Of a stretch of 36,028 nt of DNA, positions 8,643 to 18,462 are shown one piece after another. Where the stretch lies: NCBI GenBank assembly GCA_903915125.1, contig CAIWRR010000229.1, positions 1 through 36,028 on the forward strand. Reading direction: 5' to 3'. The stretch comes from Candidatus Firestoneibacteriota bacterium (GTDB taxonomy: Bacteria; Oederibacteriota; D2-FULL-39-29; CAIOVX01). The position numbers and the translations under genes are program-made. The notes beneath the pieces are model-generated. The model ran no database searches and was not told where the DNA came from. It was given only the letters and a program-made list of their open reading frames with translations. Position 1 is the first letter of the stretch; every line of letters begins with the position of its first letter.

Positions 8643-9484
8643 CGCTCTCATCGCCGGCAAAAATTAACCTGTACCTTAAAATCACAGCTAAGAGAGCCGA
8701 CGGTTATCACGAACTAAGGACGCTCTTTCAGGCTGTTGATATTTTCGACGAACTCACCATTGAAAAAGCTGTTTCCGGAATTGAGGTTCTTTGCGATGAT
8801 CCGGCTGTCCCGGGCGGAGTAAAGAATATCGCGTATAAAGCAGCCTCCCTGCTTTTCGCCGGACGGACAGACTTTGGGGTCAGAATAACAATCAAGAAAC
8901 GCATACTCTCACTCGCGGGGCTTGGCGGAGGTTCCGGCAACGCGGCGTTCACTCTGACCGGCATTGACCGGCTTTTCAACCTCAAAACGCCAAGACAGGA
9001 GCTTTCACGCCTGGCACTGCTCTGTGGAGCCGATGTTCCATTCTTCCTTAACCCGGGAAGGGCTCTTGCCGAAGGGATTGGAGAGCGCTTAACAATATTA
9101 AAACAACCGGAAGAAATGTATTTTGTACTGGTGAACCCTGGCATAAAGAAACCTTCTACAAAAGCTATTTACGGGAATTTCAAATTTGGATTGAAAAAAT
9201 ACAGCGGCCTCGGCGACAATACTCTGTCGGATTTTTCAAGTTCCGGCATTTGTCGTATGCTCTATAACGACCTTGAGCCTGTAGTGGCAGAACTCTATCC
9301 GGTTATTCTTCAGATAAAAGCGGATTTATTGGCGGCGGGAGCGAAAGGCGCTCTGATGAGCGGAAGCGGTCTCACTGTTTTCGGAACTGCCCGGTCTGTC
9401 AATCAAGCTCAAGAGATAGCGTCGAGACTGTCAGGAAAGTACCCCTGGGTTAAGACCGCAACATCCTTCGATGGACAGGTATAA
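8630..9484 (+). CDS. ispE: 4-diphosphocytidyl-2-C-methyl-D-erythritol kinase
   Basis: LSSPAKINLYLKITAKRADGYHELRTLFQAVD; GHMP motif LAGLGGGSGNAA; ALMSGSGLTVFG. Confidence 0.95.
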   Translation: MDKLTLSSPAKINLYLKITAKRADGYHELRTLFQAVDIFDELTIEKAVSGIEVLCDDPAVPGGVKNIAYKAASLLFAGRTDFGVRITIKKRILSLAGLGGGSGNAAFTLTGIDRLFNLKTPRQELSRLALLCGADVPFFLNPGRALAEGIGERLTILKQPEEMYFVLVNPGIKKPSTKAIYGNFKFGLKKYSGLGDNTLSDFSSSGICRMLYNDLEPVVAELYPVILQIKADLLAAGAKGALMSGSGLTVFGTARSVNQAQEIASRLSGKYPWVKTATSFDGQV

Positions 9485-9507
9485 GCCCTAGATTACGCGG
9501 TTCCCTT

Positions 9508-10767
9508 TTAACTTGCCACTGGAAAGTATTTCATATCTATTTTTTCCCTTATGTAGACAATCGTCAGGCATATAAAGAGAATAAAATGACCTATAAACAT
9601 TCCGGAAAAACTCTGTAAAAATGTGCTCGCGCCCGTGCAGGTTAATATAACTGCCGAGAAAAGGCCCACTAGAATCGTTTTCCTGTTTGCTTCGCTGATC
9701 CATGAACTTAGCCAAGAAACGGCCGCGTAATAAGCAAAAAGCGCGGTAGTATAGTGAGAAAGCCACGAAGAAGGCGAAATATAGAAAACCAATAGAAAAA
9801 CTATTGAGTATTCCAGCGGGCGCAGTTTTCTGGGAGATCCGCGGAAAAGAAAAGCGTAAAAAGCCAGGAGAAAGACTTTAAAGAAAGCCGAGAAAGCTTT
9901 GACCTGTGCAATAGTAAAAAATGCCGGGTCTAGAAATTTGTGAATCCCCGCCTCCGAATATGATGCGGCTCCCATCGGCGTGAAGTGCCTGACCAGGAAA
10001 GCGTCAAGCGATTGATTGGTGTGGGTGTAATAAACCGTCTCCCTTATAATCGCGTCGTTCTTTGCGAAGGGAAGGATAACCTGAAAGATAAAATCCCGGA
10101 AAAATCCATTGTTTCTTGCAACGCCGTAAAACATTGACGGAATGATAAAAAAGAAGGCCGCAAAGCCGGCAAGAGCTCCTGCGAAGACTTTTCTGCCCCC
10201 TTTGGATATAAAGTATATTAGGAAAAGGGCTGGTGTTACTTTTATTGCTATTGCTGCAGCAATGGCTACGCCGCTCAAATATTCACGGCCGTCTTCAAAA
10301 AGATAGATAGAAAACACAGTCAGAAAAAAAACAAGAATATTGCTCTGCCCGAGATTAAGATTATCAAAAACAATAAAAATAGCCAATAAAAGTCCCAGGT
10401 ATGCCTTATTCCAACTCTTTGTCAAGAACCCAGGGCTGCCGGCCGGAACAGACTGCAGCATTCTTAAAATTAGAAAGATAGCGGCAAAAAGGAGCGAGAC
10501 GGAGAAAGCAATCCAGAGCCCGAAAGCAACCTTCTCCTGAAAGACGGCAAAAGGAGCTACCACGCAATAAAAGAACGGCGGATAAGAGAAAGCAGGGTGG
10601 GCTCCGTACAAATCGGCGTTCTTGTAAAGAAGTTCTCTTGTTATCCAATAAAATGGATAGAAATCCACTGTACTCCTTGTAAGCGCGTAAGTCAGCACTG
10701 CAAGAAAAATGCAAAGGAAGGCTATGCTTGTTTTCGTTTTGAGGAACGCCGGAAATCCTTTAAACAT
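9508..10767 (-). CDS. Multi-TM GT87/DUF2029-like glycosyltransferase membrane protein
   Basis: Hydrophobic multi-TM; FYPFYWITRELLYKNADLYGAHPAFSYPPFFYCVVAPFA resembles the DUF2029/GT87 N-terminus. Start chosen at MFKGFPAFLK from promoter placement. Confidence 0.7.
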   Translation of the reverse strand: MFKGFPAFLKTKTSIAFLCIFLAVLTYALTRSTVDFYPFYWITRELLYKNADLYGAHPAFSYPPFFYCVVAPFAVFQEKVAFGLWIAFSVSLLFAAIFLILRMLQSVPAGSPGFLTKSWNKAYLGLLLAIFIVFDNLNLGQSNILVFFLTVFSIYLFEDGREYLSGVAIAAAIAIKVTPALFLIYFISKGGRKVFAGALAGFAAFFFIIPSMFYGVARNNGFFRDFIFQVILPFAKNDAIIRETVYYTHTNQSLDAFLVRHFTPMGAASYSEAGIHKFLDPAFFTIAQVKAFSAFFKVFLLAFYAFLFRGSPRKLRPLEYSIVFLLVFYISPSSWLSHYTTALFAYYAAVSWLSSWISEANRKTILVGLFSAVILTCTGASTFLQSFSGMFIGHFILFICLTIVYIREKIDMKYFPVAS

Positions 10768-10774
10768 GAAAAGT

Positions 10775-10803
10775 ATTGTACTACAAATAAAAGCGCTTGA
10801 CAA
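10775..10803 (-). promoter_or_regulatory. Putative sigma70 promoter (TTGTCA-N17-TACAAT), 7 nt from the ATG of the GT87-like gene
   Basis: Reverse strand TTGTCA (10803-10798), 17-nt spacer, TACAAT (10780-10775), ATG A at 10767. Confidence 0.6.
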
Positions 10804-10984
10804 GAACTGATAAAACGGATAAAATCTATTAAGTTTCCCGGAGATTACCTGTTTCCCGATAAAATATTCATGCTGTACTAAAATCCGGATCAACAATCGC
10901 TATTACATTTTACAGGCGTTTTTCCGCAAGTTACCCGCGTTAACAGCCTCAGTACAATCGAAAGATCCCACACGGAGGGTTTAG

Positions 10985-12238
10985 ATGGACATAGTTGAAC
11001 TGAAGAAAAAAAAGATAGCCGAGCTCGTCAAGATGGCTCAGGATATGCGCCTTGAAGAGATCAGCGGTTTGAAGAAACAGGACTTGATCTTCAAGCTCCT
11101 TCAGGGACAGAGCGCAAAAGACGGACTTGAGTTTAAGGACGGGGTTCTCGAAGTCCTCCCCGACGGTTTCGGCTTTTTGAGGTCGCCTAACTACAACTAT
11201 CTCCCGTCCCCGGACGATATTTACGTGTCACCGTCTCAGATCAGGAAATTCGACCTGAAGAAGGGAGATACGGTCTCCGGCCAGGCACGACCGCCAAAAG
11301 AGGGGGAAAGGTATTTCGCGCTCTTGAAGATAGAAGCAGTAAATTCCGAACCGCCCGAAAGCGCAAAAACAAGAATACTTTTCGATAACCTTACTCCGCT
11401 TTATCCCACAAAGAAGATAATACTCGAACGCGAACCCTCTGAAGTTTCAATGAGAATAATGGACCTTATCTGCCCAATCGGCAAAGGACAGAGAGGCCTC
11501 ATTACTTCGCCGCCGAAAGCCGGTAAAACCATACTTCTGCAAAAAATTGCAAACAGCATAACCTTGAATCATCCGGAGATTTACCTTATAATCCTTCTCA
11601 TAGATGAGCGCCCGGAAGAAGTCACCGATATGCAGCGCTCAGTAAAAGCAGAAGTGGTCAGTTCTACCTTCGACGAAGTGCCGGAAAGGCACGTGCAGGT
11701 CGCCGAGATGGTTATTGAAAAAGCTAAGAGGCTCGTCGAATACAAGAAAGACGTTGTTATACTCCTCGACAGCATTACGAGGCTGGGCCGGGCTTACAAC
11801 ACCGTAGTGCCTTCCTCGGGGAAAGTACTCTCAGGCGGCGTTGATTCTAACGCCCTGCAGAAACCGAAACGTTTCTTCGGAGCTGCCAGAGACATAGAAG
11901 AAGGCGGGAGCTTGACCATTATAGCCACGGCTCTTGTAGATACCGGCTCGCGCATGGATGAAGTAATCTTCGAGGAATTCAAAGGCACCGGCAATATGGA
12001 AGTCGTGCTTGACAGGAAACTGGTGGATAAGAGGGTCTTTCCGGCAATCGATGTGAACAGGTCCAGCACCAGAAGGGAAGAACTCTTGATGTCGCCGGCG
12101 GATCTTTCCAAGGTTTGGATGCTTCGGAAACTCTGGGACGCGAAACCCTCTGACGAAGCAATGGCGCTTTTCATTGAGAAGCTTAAAAGGACAAAGAGCA
12201 ACAAAGAATTTCTTTCCAACATGAGAGCGATAGACTAA
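10985..12238 (+). CDS. rho: Transcription termination factor Rho
   Basis: [19 protein letters not shown] (Walker A), [78 protein letters not shown]. Confidence 0.98.
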   Translation: MDIVELKKKKIAELVKMAQDMRLEEISGLKKQDLIFKLLQGQSAKDGLEFKDGVLEVLPDGFGFLRSPNYNYLPSPDDIYVSPSQIRKFDLKKGDTVSGQARPPKEGERYFALLKIEAVNSEPPESAKTRILFDNLTPLYPTKKIILEREPSEVSMRIMDLICPIGKGQRGLITSPPKAGKTILLQKIANSITLNHPEIYLIILLIDERPEEVTDMQRSVKAEVVSSTFDEVPERHVQVAEMVIEKAKRLVEYKKDVVILLDSITRLGRAYNTVVPSSGKVLSGGVDSNALQKPKRFFGAARDIEEGGSLTIIATALVDTGSRMDEVIFEEFKGTGNMEVVLDRKLVDKRVFPAIDVNRSSTRREELLMSPADLSKVWMLRKLWDAKPSDEAMALFIEKLKRTKSNKEFLSNMRAID

Positions 12239-12286
12239 ACCGGCCTCGAGCCGTAATCAAATGTCATTTAAACAGGAGATAAAACC

Positions 12287-12547
12287 ATGAAAGCCAAGAT
12301 ACACCCGCAATACAAAGAGACAGACATAGCTTGCGCCTGCGGAAACGTGATTAAGACCAGGTCAACAAAACCCGGCATCAAGATCGAAGTCTGTTCGGCA
12401 TGCCATCCTTTTTACACCGGACAGCAGAAGCTTGTTGATACGGCGGGAAGGGTTGACAAGTTCAAAAAGAGAGTCGCGGCAACGAAAGAGAAAGCTGACA
12501 AGAAAGCTGCGGCAAAACCCGCGGTAAAAACAGAAACCAAAGCATAA
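12287..12547 (+). CDS. rpmE: 50S ribosomal protein L31 (zinc-binding type) with Lys/Ala-rich C-terminal tail
   Basis: [27 protein letters not shown]...[29 protein letters not shown]. Confidence 0.97.
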   Translation: MKAKIHPQYKETDIACACGNVIKTRSTKPGIKIEVCSACHPFYTGQQKLVDTAGRVDKFKKRVAATKEKADKKAAAKPAVKTETKA

Positions 12548-12552
12548 GGAGT

Positions 12553-13626
12553 ATGTTAGACAAGCTGAAAGCTATAGAGAAGGAGTACGAAGAACTTACA
12601 AAAGTCCTTTCCGATCCTGCTACTGCAAACGACAAGCAGAAGTATCAGGCTTCAATGAAGCGGCTGTCTTCGCTTTCAATCCTGGTCGAAAAGGCTTCCG
12701 TTTACCGTAAATTGGTTTGCGACCTTCAAGGCGGCGTGGAAATGTCAAAAGGCGCCGACGCGGAACTCGCGGAAATGGCGAGAACCGAAGTTAAAGAACT
12801 TGAGCTAAAAAGAATAGAGATGGAGAAGGAGATCAAATACCTTCTCATCCCGAAAGACCCGAACGACGAGAAGAACACCATCGTCGAAATACGGGCGGGC
12901 ACAGGCGGCGACGAGGCAGCTCTCTTTGCCGCCGAACTTTTTAGGATGTATTCGCGCTACGCCGAAAAGAAGAACTGGAAAATTGAAATACTGAGCTCCA
13001 GCCCCACGGGACTTGGCGGATTTAAAGAAATAGTCTTCTCCATGGAAGGCGGGGATGTCTACGGCAAAATGAGATACGAAAGCGGAGTGCACCGCGTCCA
13101 GAGAGTTCCCGCTACAGAAGCCTCGGGCCGCATACACACCTCGACAGTCACCGTGGCTGTCATGCCTGAAGCGGAAGAAGTTGACCTGGATGTCAAGCAG
13201 AGCGATATCAGAATAGACCTTTACTGCTCTTCGGGTGCCGGCGGACAGAGCGTCAACACGACTTATTCGGCAGTCAGACTGACACATGAACCTACCGGCA
13301 TAGTAGTTGCCTGCCAGGATGAAAGATCCCAGTTAAAGAACAGAGCCAAAGCCATGAAAGTTCTCATGGCAAAACTGCTTGATTTAAAGATCGCGGAACA
13401 GCAGGCGGCTATCTCGAAAGACAGGAAATCCCAGATCGGCACAGGCGAAAGAAGCGAAAAAATCCGCACTTATAACTATCCTCAAAACCGCATGACTGAT
13501 CACCGCATTGGACTCACCATCTACAACCTTCCAAGCGTGCTGGAAGGCGAACTTGACCAGGTCTTTAATCCGATAATCGAGGCCTATCACGAAGAGCAGC
13601 TGAAAGCTCTCGAAAAAGCCTTATGA
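12553..13626 (+). CDS. prfA: Peptide chain release factor 1
   Basis: EIRAGTGGDEAALFAAELFRMYSRYAE; GAGGQSVNTTYSAVRLTHEPTGIVVACQDERSQLKNRAKAM; between rpmE and prmC. Confidence 0.97.
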   Translation: MLDKLKAIEKEYEELTKVLSDPATANDKQKYQASMKRLSSLSILVEKASVYRKLVCDLQGGVEMSKGADAELAEMARTEVKELELKRIEMEKEIKYLLIPKDPNDEKNTIVEIRAGTGGDEAALFAAELFRMYSRYAEKKNWKIEILSSSPTGLGGFKEIVFSMEGGDVYGKMRYESGVHRVQRVPATEASGRIHTSTVTVAVMPEAEEVDLDVKQSDIRIDLYCSSGAGGQSVNTTYSAVRLTHEPTGIVVACQDERSQLKNRAKAMKVLMAKLLDLKIAEQQAAISKDRKSQIGTGERSEKIRTYNYPQNRMTDHRIGLTIYNLPSVLEGELDQVFNPIIEAYHEEQLKALEKAL

Positions 13627-14474
13627 GTTCAATCCGGGAACTTCTTTCGGAAGGAACAGAACTCTTAAGAAAAACAGGTTTGAACAACCCCGCCAGAGAC
13701 TCCGAACTTCTCCTTTGTTTTGCCATTGAGTCCGGCAAACTGGGCCTATACACGAACCCTGACAGAACCGTCACGCCCGATAAAAAAAACCTTTTCTTGG
13801 ATTACCTTACAAGAAGGGCTGCCTTTGAGCCGATATCCTATATAACAGGAAAAAAAGAGTTTATGGATTCAGTTTTTTTGGTTAACCGCAGCGTGCTGAT
13901 ACCCCGTCCGGAAACAGAACATCTCGTAGAACAGGCAGCGGCTCTGGCAAAACAAATTATTGCTCCAAAGCTTCTTGATCTCGGCACCGGTTCCGGCTGT
14001 ATAGCCGTCTGCCTCAAGAAATCTGTGCCTGATGCAGAAATTACGGCAGTTGACATTTCAGAAGCGGCTCTTATTACTGCCAGAAAAAACACGAAAGCGA
14101 ATGGAACCGCCGGGATTAGATTCTTAAGGAGCGACCTTTTTGACGCGCTTGGCCCGGATGAGTCCTTTGACCTCATTATCAGCAATCCTCCTTATGTTAC
14201 AAACGAGGAATACGCGTCCCTGCTTCCGGAAACCAGGCTCTTTGAGCCGGAAAACGCTCTGCGCGGGGGAAGCGATGGCCTGGATTTTTACCGTAAAATA
14301 CTCTTCGAGGCGCCCTCAAGACTGCTCCCCGGTGGCAAAATACTTTTCGAAGTAGGTTACAGGCAGGCCGGACAGGTTTCAGACATGATAGAATCTACAG
14401 GCAAGTTCGGCGGCATCAAAGTTGTCAGAGACCTCGCCTATATTGAACGCGTGGTAATTGCGCGCAAGATATAG
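13623..14474 (+). CDS. prmC: Release factor glutamine methyltransferase
   Basis: LDLGTGSGCIAVCLKK; DLIISNPPYVTNEEY; 4-bp overlap with prfA. Confidence 0.96.
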   Translation: MSSIRELLSEGTELLRKTGLNNPARDSELLLCFAIESGKLGLYTNPDRTVTPDKKNLFLDYLTRRAAFEPISYITGKKEFMDSVFLVNRSVLIPRPETEHLVEQAAALAKQIIAPKLLDLGTGSGCIAVCLKKSVPDAEITAVDISEAALITARKNTKANGTAGIRFLRSDLFDALGPDESFDLIISNPPYVTNEEYASLLPETRLFEPENALRGGSDGLDFYRKILFEAPSRLLPGGKILFEVGYRQAGQVSDMIESTGKFGGIKVVRDLAYIERVVIARKI

Positions 14475-14559
14475 TAAAATAAAACCGGCGGCCTGAACCT
14501 GTTTGTCAATATAAACGAAATAAACGTGCTCAGCTGGAAATTCAAACACCGGAGATACA

Positions 14560-15810
14560 ATGGATAAGATAATAATTGAAGGGAGGAATAAACTCTCCGG
14601 CAGCGTCCGCATATCAGGGTCAAAAAACGCCGCCCTGCCAATAATCGCCTCTACCATATTGACCGCGAAGGAGTGCGTGCTCACCAACGTCCCCAGGCTC
14701 AATGATGTGCTTGTCATGAATAAACTTATAAAGACCGTCGGCGGTGATACTGATTTCACGGGTAATACTCTATACATCCGGAATAAAAATATAACTAACT
14801 TTAAAGCTCCCTACGACCTGGTCAAGACAATGAGGGCTTCGGTATATGTGATGGGCGCCCTGCTCGGCAGGTACAAGCAGGCTGAAGTCGCGCTGCCGGG
14901 CGGCTGCGTTATCGGAGAAAGGCCGATAAATCTGCACCTTCAAGGTTTTGAAAAACTCGGCGCCAAAATCAAGATAGAGCACGGTTATATTAAGGCAAAA
15001 GCAAAAACACTCAAAGGAGCCGAGATCAATTTTGACGTGGTGAGCGTGGGCGCAACCGCGAATATAATCATGGCCGCAACGCTGGCGGAAGGAAGGACGG
15101 TAATACGCAACGCCGCTTCGGAACCTCACATTGCAGACCTGGCCGTCTTCCTGAATAAACTCGGCGCGAAGATAAACGGGCACGGCACTAACACAATAGA
15201 AATCAGAGGGGTTCCTGAACTAAAAGGCGGGAAGTACTCTATAACGCCGGACTACATTGAGACAGGCACTTTCCTTGTCGCTGCGGGAATAACCGGGAGT
15301 AAAATAACCGTGGACAACACCCCCGTAAAAGACATTGAAATAGTATTGAACAAATTGCAGGAGGCCGGATGCAGGTTCAAAATAAACGGTTCAAAGATTA
15401 CAATACAAGGCATAGACAGGCCCAACCCTGCTAATATAGAAACTCAGCCCTACCCGGGATTCCCCACTGACATGCAGGCGCAGTGGTCCGCGTTCATGTC
15501 GCTTTCTTCCGGGGCTAGCATAATAAACGAGACTATTTGGGAAAAGCGTTTCATGCACATACCTGAATTGAACCGTATGGGCGCCAATATCTCGGTAAAA
15601 GGCAATACAGCCGTTGTAGAGGGCGTGGCCGGCCTCTCAGGGGCTCCTGTAATGGTCTCCGACCTTCGCGCCGGCGCGTCGCTGGTGCTTGCGGGACTTC
15701 GCGCTAAGGGCACAACGGAAATCTCAAGAATCTATCACCTGGACCGCGGGTACGAAAGGATAGAAAAGAAGTTTGAGATGTTGGGGGCAAAGATAAAACG
15801 GGTTAAATAA
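14560..15810 (+). CDS. murA: UDP-N-acetylglucosamine 1-carboxyvinyltransferase
   Basis: MDKIIIEGRNKLSGSVRISGSKNAALPIIAS; catalytic Cys loop LPGGCVIGERPINLHLQGFEKLGA. Confidence 0.98.
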   Translation: MDKIIIEGRNKLSGSVRISGSKNAALPIIASTILTAKECVLTNVPRLNDVLVMNKLIKTVGGDTDFTGNTLYIRNKNITNFKAPYDLVKTMRASVYVMGALLGRYKQAEVALPGGCVIGERPINLHLQGFEKLGAKIKIEHGYIKAKAKTLKGAEINFDVVSVGATANIIMAATLAEGRTVIRNAASEPHIADLAVFLNKLGAKINGHGTNTIEIRGVPELKGGKYSITPDYIETGTFLVAAGITGSKITVDNTPVKDIEIVLNKLQEAGCRFKINGSKITIQGIDRPNPANIETQPYPGFPTDMQAQWSAFMSLSSGASIINETIWEKRFMHIPELNRMGANISVKGNTAVVEGVAGLSGAPVMVSDLRAGASLVLAGLRAKGTTEISRIYHLDRGYERIEKKFEMLGAKIKRVK

Positions 15811-15877
15811 AACGCAGTCAACAAGCTTCGAACACTTTGGCAAAAGAAAATTACGGAAAGCCGGCGGTATATTGCCC

Positions 15878-15906
15878 TTTAATTAAGGCGTCAGTTCTGA
15901 TAAAAT
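15878..15906 (+). promoter_or_regulatory. Putative extended -10 promoter for hisD (TTTAAT-N17-TAAAAT, TGA upstream)
   Basis: TGATAAAAT at 15898-15906, 5 nt before ATG 15912; no SD present. Confidence 0.5.
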
Positions 15907-15911
15907 CGAAC

Positions 15912-17186
15912 ATGAAGATAATTCGTTCTACCGACACAAAACAGATTGGAACCTATTTCAAGCGGCTTATTAACACTGACAACCGCGCGGCTTCAATTGT
16001 CAAAGGCATCCTTGCCGCCGTTTCGAAAAATGGCGATAAGGCCCTTGTTACTCTCACGGCGCGCCTGGATGGATTTAAAACCTCACCAAAAGGCCTCATC
16101 GTTACAAAAAAAGAATTCACCGAGGCGCGGCGCACCGTAAGGCCGGAAATAATCTCAGCCCTTAATACCGCAAAAATGAATATTACTTCTTACTGCAAAA
16201 AGCAAAAGACGGCAGGTTTCACAATTTCTTCCGGGAAAGGCGCCAAAACAGGGATGTTGATTGTACCAGTGGACGGCGCCGGCATTTATGTGCCCGGCGG
16301 CAAGGCAGTTTACCCCAGCACTGTATTGATGAACGCAATCCCCGCGATAATTGCAGGCGTGCGAAGAATAATTATGTGCACTCCCGCGGATGAGGAAGGT
16401 AAAGTAAATCCTGTCATACTTGCCGCCGCGGACTTATGCGGAATTACTGATGTATATAAACTTGGCGGCGCGCAGGCTATAGCCGCCATGGCTTACGGGA
16501 CAAAAACGGTCAGGCGCGTTGATAAAATAGTCGGGCCCGGAAATATCTATGTGGCGATCGCAAAAAGGATGATCTTCGGGCTGGCCGGAATAGAAAGCAT
16601 TGCCGGGCCTTCTGAGGTTCTATTGATAGCGGACAGTTCCGCAAATCCCGAATACGCGGCTGCCGACCTTCTGGCCCAGGCGGAACACGATGAAGACGCG
16701 ACCTGCATAATGATCACGGATTCCGCCGAATTCGCGAAGAAAACCCTTGATGCTCTTAAAAGGCAGAAAACCTGTCTTCCGAAATCTGCCATCATTAAAT
16801 CGGCTCTTGAGAGAGGCTGTATAGTTATCGCAAAGAATCTGGAAGAAGCGGCAGCCCTCTCAAATGTATTCGCCCCGGAACACCTGCAGTTGATGACCGG
16901 GAAGAACGCGAAACTGCTGAAGCTCATCAGGAACGCGGGCGCTATTTTCATAGGGAATTACTCTCCCGTCGCGCTCGGAGACTACATTGCAGGAACGAAT
17001 CATGTTCTGCCGACTTCAGGATCTTCAAGATTCTCTTCCGGACTGGGAGTTTCTGATTTTGTCAAAAAAATCGGTTATGTCAAATATTCAAAACAGGCCC
17101 TTAAAGGCGTAAGGTCAAAAATTGAACGGCTCGCAGAATGCGAAGGCCTTCGCGCGCACGGGAAGAGCGTAGGGTGCAGGCTATAA
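15912..17186 (+). CDS. hisD: Histidinol dehydrogenase
   Basis: VDGAGIYVPGGKAVYPSTVLMNAIPAIIAGV; VDKIVGPGNIYVAIAKRMIFG; GPSEVLLIAD; GDYIAGTNHVLPTSGSSRFSSGLGV. The ORF start at 15837 is probably too early. Confidence 0.97.
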   Translation: MKIIRSTDTKQIGTYFKRLINTDNRAASIVKGILAAVSKNGDKALVTLTARLDGFKTSPKGLIVTKKEFTEARRTVRPEIISALNTAKMNITSYCKKQKTAGFTISSGKGAKTGMLIVPVDGAGIYVPGGKAVYPSTVLMNAIPAIIAGVRRIIMCTPADEEGKVNPVILAAADLCGITDVYKLGGAQAIAAMAYGTKTVRRVDKIVGPGNIYVAIAKRMIFGLAGIESIAGPSEVLLIADSSANPEYAAADLLAQAEHDEDATCIMITDSAEFAKKTLDALKRQKTCLPKSAIIKSALERGCIVIAKNLEEAAALSNVFAPEHLQLMTGKNAKLLKLIRNAGAIFIGNYSPVALGDYIAGTNHVLPTSGSSRFSSGLGVSDFVKKIGYVKYSKQALKGVRSKIERLAECEGLRAHGKSVGCRL

Positions 17187-17257
17187 CATATGCGACTCTC
17201 CCGTTTACGCCCGGGATTTGTCACTTGCTTGCGTCACAAAACAATCAGGGAGATAAA

Positions 17258-17842
17258 ATGAAAAAGAGAAAAGCTTCCATAAAAAGAAAAACCTCCGAGA
17301 CCAGCATAACGCTAGGGCTGGATTTAAACGGAAACGGAAACTTCAGCATTAAGACCGGCGACGATTTCTTTGACCATATGCTTTCACAACTGGCAAAACA
17401 CGGCGGTCTGAACATTGAGCTTAAAGCAAAAGGAGACGCTGTGCCTGACTTTCACCACATGGTGGAAGACGTAGGGCTGGTGCTCGGAGACGCCTTCAAA
17501 AAAGCGCTTGACGACAAGAAAGGCATCAACAGATACGGCTTCGGCTCCGCGCCAATGGACGATTCGCTTGTAGCGGTCTCGGTGGACTTCTGCGGAAGGC
17601 CCTATCTTGTATTTGACCTGGCGCTCGACAAAAAGAAAGTCGGTATTTTTGATGAAGACCTTACTGAAGAATTCTTCAAAGCTTTCACAATGACGTCAGG
17701 CGCGGCATTGCACCTGCACAAGACGTGCGGCAAGAACCCGCACCACACAATAGAATCCGCTTTCAAGTCTTTCGGACGAGCCGTAAAAGACGCTGTTAAA
17801 ATCACTGGGAGGGACATCCCTTCCACAAAAGGAAGTCTGTGA
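17258..17842 (+). CDS. hisB: Imidazoleglycerol-phosphate dehydratase (monofunctional)
   Basis: FDHMLSQLAKHGGLNIELKAKGD; FHHMVEDVGLVLGDAFKKAL; LHLHKTCGKNPHHTIESAFKSFGRA. SD AGGGAG before ATG 17258. Confidence 0.97.
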   Translation: MKKRKASIKRKTSETSITLGLDLNGNGNFSIKTGDDFFDHMLSQLAKHGGLNIELKAKGDAVPDFHHMVEDVGLVLGDAFKKALDDKKGINRYGFGSAPMDDSLVAVSVDFCGRPYLVFDLALDKKKVGIFDEDLTEEFFKAFTMTSGAALHLHKTCGKNPHHTIESAFKSFGRAVKDAVKITGRDIPSTKGSL

Positions 17843-18462
17843 AGAAATACATCGCGGTAGTTGATTTCGGCATGGGTAACCTCCTTAGCGCCTCAAAAGC
17901 GCTTGATTCAGTCGGAGGAAACGCGGTCGTAACAGAAAGCAGGAGACTCATTGAAGACGCCTCTGCGGTTGTTCTTCCTGGCGTGGGAGCCTTCAGCGAT
18001 GCCATGAAGAATCTTAAGAAGCTCAGGCTCGTGGACACTCTCAGGGCCGCGGCCGCGTCCGGAAAGCCTTTCCTCGGCATCTGCATAGGCCTGCAGCTTC
18101 TTTATTCGAAAAGCGAAGAGAACGGAAGCTGGGAAGGCCTCGACATTATTCCCGGCAGGGTAGTGCGCTTCCCTGAAGAAAAGGGCCTGAAAGTTCCGCA
18201 AATAGGCTGGAATAATGTTTACAAGACAAAACCCTGCCCTTTGTTTAATGGTGTTAAAGACGGTTCCTTTTTCTACTTCGTGCATTCCTACTACGGAATT
18301 CCTGATAAAAGAGGCGACATCGCAGCTACAACTGAATATGGGGTAAAATTCGCTTCTGCCATCGGGAGAGATAATGTTTCTGCAGTGCAGTTTCACCCGG
18401 AAAAAAGTCAAAAAGCCGGATTGACAATATTGTCAAATTTTGTAAAAATGGTTAAACAATAA
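17839..18462 (+). CDS. hisH: Imidazole glycerol phosphate synthase subunit HisH
   Basis: VVDFGMGNLLSASKAL; LPGVGAFSDAM; PFLGICIGLQLL; AVQFHPEKSQKAG. GTG start overlapping hisB. Confidence 0.97.
   Translation: MKKYIAVVDFGMGNLLSASKALDSVGGNAVVTESRRLIEDASAVVLPGVGAFSDAMKNLKKLRLVDTLRAAAASGKPFLGICIGLQLLYSKSEENGSWEGLDIIPGRVVRFPEEKGLKVPQIGWNNVYKTKPCPLFNGVKDGSFFYFVHSYYGIPDKRGDIAATTEYGVKFASAIGRDNVSAVQFHPEKSQKAGLTILSNFVKMVKQ

Noticed and set aside
12553-13626. PrfA GGQ region GGQSVNTTYSAVR as an unusual release factor
   Set aside because: The GGQ is intact and Ser after GGQ is known in bacterial release factors; an ordinary prfA next to prmC.
14475-14480. TAAAAT after the prmC stop as a murA promoter
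   Set aside because: No supporting -35 or TGN extension was convincing, and murA has a GGAG SD with a plausible co-transcribed leader.
17215-17245. Imperfect inverted repeat TTGTCAC...GTCACAA in the hisD-hisB spacer
   Set aside because: Contains a C.C mismatch in a 7-bp arm and no T-tract or conserved context; too weak to call.
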